From: Antedon mediterranea
Taxonomy: Eukaryota; Echinodermata; Crinoidea; Comatulida; Antedonidae
Length of the DNA stretch: 64,000 nt
NCBI RefSeq assembly: GCF_964355755.1
Contig: NC_092672.1
Span: 9,856,501-9,920,500 of the forward strand
Direction: 5' to 3'
Position 1 is the stretch's first letter. Each line of letters opens with the position of its first letter. This document shows positions 59,531 to 64,000 of this stretch, piece by piece. A program made the position numbers and the translations under genes. A model generated the notes under the pieces. The model was not told where the DNA came from. It saw only the letters and a program-made list of their open reading frames with translations, and made no database searches.

Positions 59531-59984
59531 CATAGCGTCTTCTTTTATCTACTAGGTCTATATCGCGGAAGGTGTCAGACCCAGACTAGATTTTCTACCG
59601 TGTGCAAAATCTAATATCGAGATCTTGTATCCACCGATTTTCCGTAATTGTTTACTTTTTTCTAAATATAATCTGCAATAATTTGAGGAAATGTAACACT
59701 TTGAAATTAATAACAAATAATTATGCAAATGGACCTGTTGCTACGGTTTAAGAAGCATATGAAAATTAGCGCCCCCTAACGGTTTATTATGATTTAATAA
59801 CCAACTCGATTTTAGATTCACCATGTCCCTTAATTTATATATTTAGGAAATTTTCCATAAGCAAATTCATTCACTATCCTTGCTAAAAAAAATAGGAAAT
59901 CCTGTTCACAAGATCTCGCTCTACATAAACAAAGTCTTATTACAAGGAGTGAAATTGTAATTTGTCAAATCCTGACATGATAGG

Positions 59985-60060
59985 ACTTAGTGTCTCCAGG
60001 AACCCTGTATTGGTAGCCAAGCATCATAACCACCAAGCCACAACTCCACACTGTATATAT
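59985..60060 (-). mobile_element. tRNA-derived SINE head, minus strand
   Basis: On the minus strand: GTGGCTTGGTGGTTATGATG (A-box region) and ACAGGGTTCCTGGAGAC (B-box region) at normal tRNA spacing. No isolated functional tRNA fold is convincing. Confidence 0.45.
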
Positions 60061-61009
60061 AGCAAAGGCCTAAATAAGCATATCTTACATATAGGTTAGA
60101 AAAAATGCAATCATCATATTTTGTACTACGCTACAGCTAAAAATTTGTTTAAATTATGATATTTTGCATAATGTTGATAACATTAGGCATAATACTAGGC
60201 CTTCTTTTTTACACCATCATTTTATCTGAACATCAAAAATCAAGCAGTTTTAATCATTGAGCGAAGTAGAAAAATCAAATATAGATTCCTTCTTTACTGT
60301 TGAATGAATGATTTAAGAATCAGCAAATGATTTAAGGTAACGGTTGTCATTGAGTCATTTATGTTTGTGCTTTGAGGCAATTTCGATACCAATTGTAAAT
60401 GTTATGTATTATTTAGAAGCGCAGTAAAGTCATATACGAAAGGCGGTTCTTTTAAATCGCTGCTGAAACTTAGCTTTTGGCATTTAACGGTAGATTTATC
60501 ATTTCAAACAAGAGTAAATTATAGCTAACGTTGTGTTTATCTACAGATATCATCAAAGTAACCTTGAACGGGCAAGTCGTGTGATTACCCACAGAATGCT
60601 CGTTAATACGTTGGATTTGAACATTATTCCAGTAGCTATAGGTCCACGTTTGCCCGAGGTACGCTTTCCGCTGACAAGCTCATGAGGAATTGACGTTCAA
60701 ACAGTCTCCACGTCAGCTACGGTGGAGTTGTACGACTTTACTCTTTATTTCTGTTTCTACTAAACTAATAAAAATTCAAATTAAGTTTAGATGCATTATG
60801 ACCTGCAGAGTTACTATTATAATAAGATACATACAAATTATACTTTTTCACAACTATATTAATTAGTTGTTTTTTTTAGGATTTTATATAGCTTCTATAT
60901 ATTAAATTCTATGGTACAATTAACATTAAAAAAGGTAAATAACAAATAAATGCAATGTAAAGAGGAAATTAAAAAATATTTTCCAAATCAAAATTAACAT
61001 TTTTTTTAG

Positions 61010-61134
61010 TTATTTCCATTTCTTCTATAATCCGTCGTTTGTCAATCAACAATGCCTTGAAAGAAACGGAAGAATTATATTCGTCGATCTGTGATTATGG
61101 GGCAAATGTTGTAATGTTGTCTGTAAACGGATGA
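61010..61134 (+). CDS. candidate exon, ALKETEELYSSICDYGANVVM
   Basis: A strong acceptor (aacattttttttag) ends at 61009. After two bases the frame is open for 40 codons to TGA at 61132. A possible donor (TCT|GTAAAC) at 61122 would make a 113-nt exon, phase 1 in and phase 0 out. The peptide has balanced composition (INNALKETEELYSSICDYGA) unlike the Lys/Asn/Ile-rich random frames nearby. Phase 1 at the start is compatible with the signal-peptide exon at 36305, but 24 kb lies between and nothing else links them. The family is not recognised. Confidence 0.28.
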
Positions 61135-61139
61135 GGCTA

Positions 61140-63300
61140 TTGTAAACTTGGCAGTCTTTTCTGTGACTCTTTTCTTCAAATTCCGAGACAACCAACTGTG
61201 TATGACTATCTGTCCAAAGCGTTATGTCAGAGTCACCCTCCAGATCGATTGATTATACGAATAGTCTTCCATTTATTGACATCTGTAAAGGTCATTTATG
61301 TCTCCTTTTACCACTTCCTGCAGACGTCTAAAGTCATGGTTTTTACTTCTGACCGACACCGTCCTCAAAATAACTAATACATCTTCTTCTATCAATAAGA
61401 CAGTCTTAACAGGAAACATTTTCTGTACATATTCATATATTTATTAATGTTATAGACACAAACTTGTATAAATATAGGAAACATTTAGGACGGTCACTCA
61501 ATACACGTTAGGCCTGTCTGATAGTCATTTTTTTTCACATGTGAAATGATGTCTTTTTTACGTTATATGATATTTAAAAAACACCTTGTCGAAAAATTCT
61601 TGAGATGTGACAAAATCAATATGTTATCATGTTACTTCGATTAGAAGTTTCAGCAGACTCAATATTAATGGTATTTTGAACATCGTACATAGATATTACC
61701 GCCATAAATATAAAATGAAAATCAATTTAACACGTGAGTTGAGAGTAAATGATGTAGTTGTTATTTGAGCAGTGTCCCGACATTCTTTAATATCTAAAAC
61801 CTAGGTAAGTATTACAAATTAAGTGGAAAGCATTTGAAATTAATAGTCATTTTCTTATTACATTACCATTAGTTATTATCGATAGCAAGGTGACTTCGTT
61901 TTTGTGATAATTATATGTTATTCACGTAATGCAGTTCTCCTGTTTTCATTCTGTTTTTCCCTGGATTTTATCACCATCAACATGAGTAGACACTAAAATA
62001 ATTATACTGGTAACGGCCTTTTTGTTTTTCTATTGTATAATTAGGAGTTGCTGAACATATATCAGCATCAGAGTTAGGCCTACAATTAGTTTCAGAAGAT
62101 GGATGGATATACGTTGGTCATAATTGTAAAAAAAAGTTATAAGCCTAGGCCTACATACCAAGGAAGTCCTAGAGGCATATAATGTGTTAAAGTCAAAAAG
62201 CACTCCATCACCGACCGTATGCAGATAATTGAAATCACAAAATTGTTGCTGTCAAGTGACTTTGTTTAAAATCGGTGTTTACAAAGTAGAACAATGCAAT
62301 AATTATGTTATACATGACCCACTCTGACGGAAACCGGATCAAATTTTGCGCTACCAGGAAAAAAAAAAAAATAAAAAAATAAAAAATTGATATTTCGGTC
62401 AAATTCTGATTAAAAAAAAGAGATACATTTAATTTGTACCAAAATCCACTTTTAAAACACACAATTAATAATTATAATATATTAATTATTTTGATACACT
62501 CCAAGTTTCCGCCGATACAACATAATTATCTAATTTATGTGAAAAATCAATAGTTTATATAGATGTTGACGTACTTGGAGCCTTTAAAAGCTACTTTAGA
62601 CTTTGATTAATAAATTGCAAAGCATTGTGATACTTTATAAACATATATTATATTAGTTTTCCACGTCTTATTAAACCAGCGACATTTAAAAATGCCAGCA
62701 TTTTTTTTCTAATCAAAGGCATTGCATGTATTAGAGATACTCTTAAAGCGTTAGCAAATATAGTCGAAGGTGATGATTTATTTATGATTTCTAATATTAA
62801 CTCCGCCGATGATCAAACGCGAGAGTAATTTATTAGAATGGACATAACAGCAAAATGAACGAGGATTGAGTCTTTAAATTGATCATGTGAATCTTGCAAT
62901 CTTCTTTATTCACTCTTTGCTAGTTGATATTTTATTTATTCATCTTCTACGATATCCTAATACACGCGATCATGAAATAACACCACTTTTTCTTAACCAG
63001 TTCACAATAAACGTGTTTTACTCCATACATGATGCCAATCCAAGTAATAACATTGCAAGTTAAGTAAAGTAATTCTTTCATGCAATATTTTCCAAATATG
63101 TTTTTATTTTATATAGACCTACTTATTTTATTATTATTTAACGATCGAGATAAAAATAATATTCTCTGTAGTAGAAAAGTAAAATAATATTAACTATATT
63201 TCAGTTCACTGACATTTCTCTCGTTATAGGATTTATATAACAAATTGAGTTAGAATGTATTTATTTAAGTAATGTAAACAGAACAAAATATAATTAATAC
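61140..63300. other. AT-rich DNA, no recognised gene
   Basis: Only short open frames. The one on the minus strand at 62235 is Phe/Ile-rich and crosses a poly-A tract. Confidence 0.45.
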
Positions 63301-63326
63301 ATAAAAATACAAACAATTTTCACATG

Positions 63327-63620
63327 TGAGTGAGTGGCCGAGCGGTTAAGACAGTGGAACCGTAATCACGTAGCCATAACATCGGCAGGGGTTCGAGGCT
63401 CACTCACTCCATGGTTCTGGTGGTAGAACGAGTCTTCTCGGATAAGGACTATAAACCGTAGGTCCAGTGTACACAACTTGCTCGTGTGCACTTTAAAGAA
63501 CCTAGTACATCTTTCGAGACGAGTAGGGGGTTATTACCCCGGTGTATTAGTACATCACTGCCACTGATCACCAACTGGGCCCTCTGGGAGATCAGTCTTT
63601 GACTGAAGAGGTCACCCAGT
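63327..63620 (+). mobile_element. tRNA-derived SINE with conserved central domain
   Basis: The head (63327-63412) resembles a long-variable-arm tRNA: A box TGGCCGAGCGGTTAAG at 63335 and B box GGTTCGAGGCT at 63390, with matching CACTCACT/AGTGAGTG ends. The body carries CTTCTCGGATAAGGACTATAA, GTAGGTCCAGTGTACA and GTGCACTTTAAAGAACCTAG. It then continues with GATCAGTCTTTGACTGAAGA and fades near 63620. It is the youngest-looking SINE in the window and the reference for the copies at 18.7 and 28.1 kb. Confidence 0.88.
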
Positions 63621-63701
63621 ATAAAGATAAAAAACAAACAAACATACGTAAAAACATACGGTATACAAAATAATGTACATTACAAACTCATAAATAAATA
63701 A

Positions 63702-63770
63702 CTATTCATTAAAAACAATTGGTAATTGTTTGTAACAATTACCAAATTGGTAATTGTTTTTAATGAATAG
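63702..63770. repeat. 69-bp near-perfect palindrome
   Basis: CTATTCATTAAAAACAATT at the left is complemented exactly at the right end. The centre contains nested GGTAATTG/CAATTACC copies, so alternative folds are possible. Confidence 0.8.
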
Positions 63771-64000
63771 AAAGAAACAAACATTAACGGCTATGAGATA
63801 AACAATACAAATATGAAGATACATGTATTTTGCTTTCTTTCTGTTTAAATTAATCTTAAACTTGTAAAATAATACTGACATGGAAGTCCCAGTGTTTTCA
63901 CTAACATTGCAAAAGTAGAAGCATGCAACGAGGATGTATCGATGTTTTTACAGCATTCAGAAACATTTGTTTACGTCTGTGAGTACAATTATCATTTTTA

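Noticed and set aside
60640-60680. Mini-exon between ttattccag and GAG|GTACGC
   Set aside because: Twenty-six nt only, and no phase-matched neighbours.
63327-63412. Functional tRNA gene
   Set aside because: Box A and B are good, but the sequence runs on into the SINE domain shared with other copies, and no pol III terminator follows the head.

Overview
The window is nuclear DNA from an animal. It is AT-rich and intron- and repeat-dominated, with no long intact gene, GT-AG-type splice signals, tRNA- and 5S-derived SINEs, several LINE tails, a Penelope-like retroelement and many small inverted-repeat elements. Repeat content and a strong excess of the palindromic octamer TAGGCCTA suggest a marine invertebrate deuterostome, most likely an echinoderm. 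That is an inference; no species can be named from the sequence alone.

Layout. 1-1182: probable 3' end of a plus-strand gene (a candidate 51-nt exon and a terminal exon ending at a TAG), followed by AT-rich 3'UTR/intergenic DNA to about 4.85 kb. 5.06-5.36 kb: CCAAT-rich promoter and a 5'UTR exon with a consensus donor. From there to about 35.7 kb the plus strand reads as long intron or intergenic sequence with scattered exon candidates (11398, 14768, 32638, 35665). It is filled with MITEs, SINEs, LINE tails and hairpins. 36.2-36.4 kb: TATA box plus a signal-peptide exon ending in a phase-1 GTAAGT donor, with a CAACGCGTTTTA minisatellite in the intron behind it. 44.8-45.1 kb: two phase-compatible minus-strand exons of an unrecognised gene. 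45.5-47.3 kb: a damaged Penelope-like element (RT remnant, GIY-YIG endonuclease, hammerhead ribozyme) set between two (TA)n runs. 49.4-54.1 kb: a 4.7-kb satellite with nested higher-order periods (48, 98, 197, 392 and 591 bp). 56.8-57.4 kb: a second, degenerate 110-bp tandem repeat. 58.0-58.7 kb: an NRF1-like palindrome and a small ORF with a signal peptide. 63.3 kb: the best-preserved SINE.

Two observations stand out. The 3' flank of the Penelope-like element contains a hammerhead ribozyme whose three stems and catalytic core can be written out base by base. The satellite is recognisably built from the right half of a dispersed MITE family with copies at 10.9, 13.8, 24.1, 24.4 and 32.8 kb, and two of those copies already carry about 49-bp tandem duplications of the same terminal segment. 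Gene calls are weak because exons are short and could not be tested against transcripts or proteins; repeat and ribozyme calls are much firmer.
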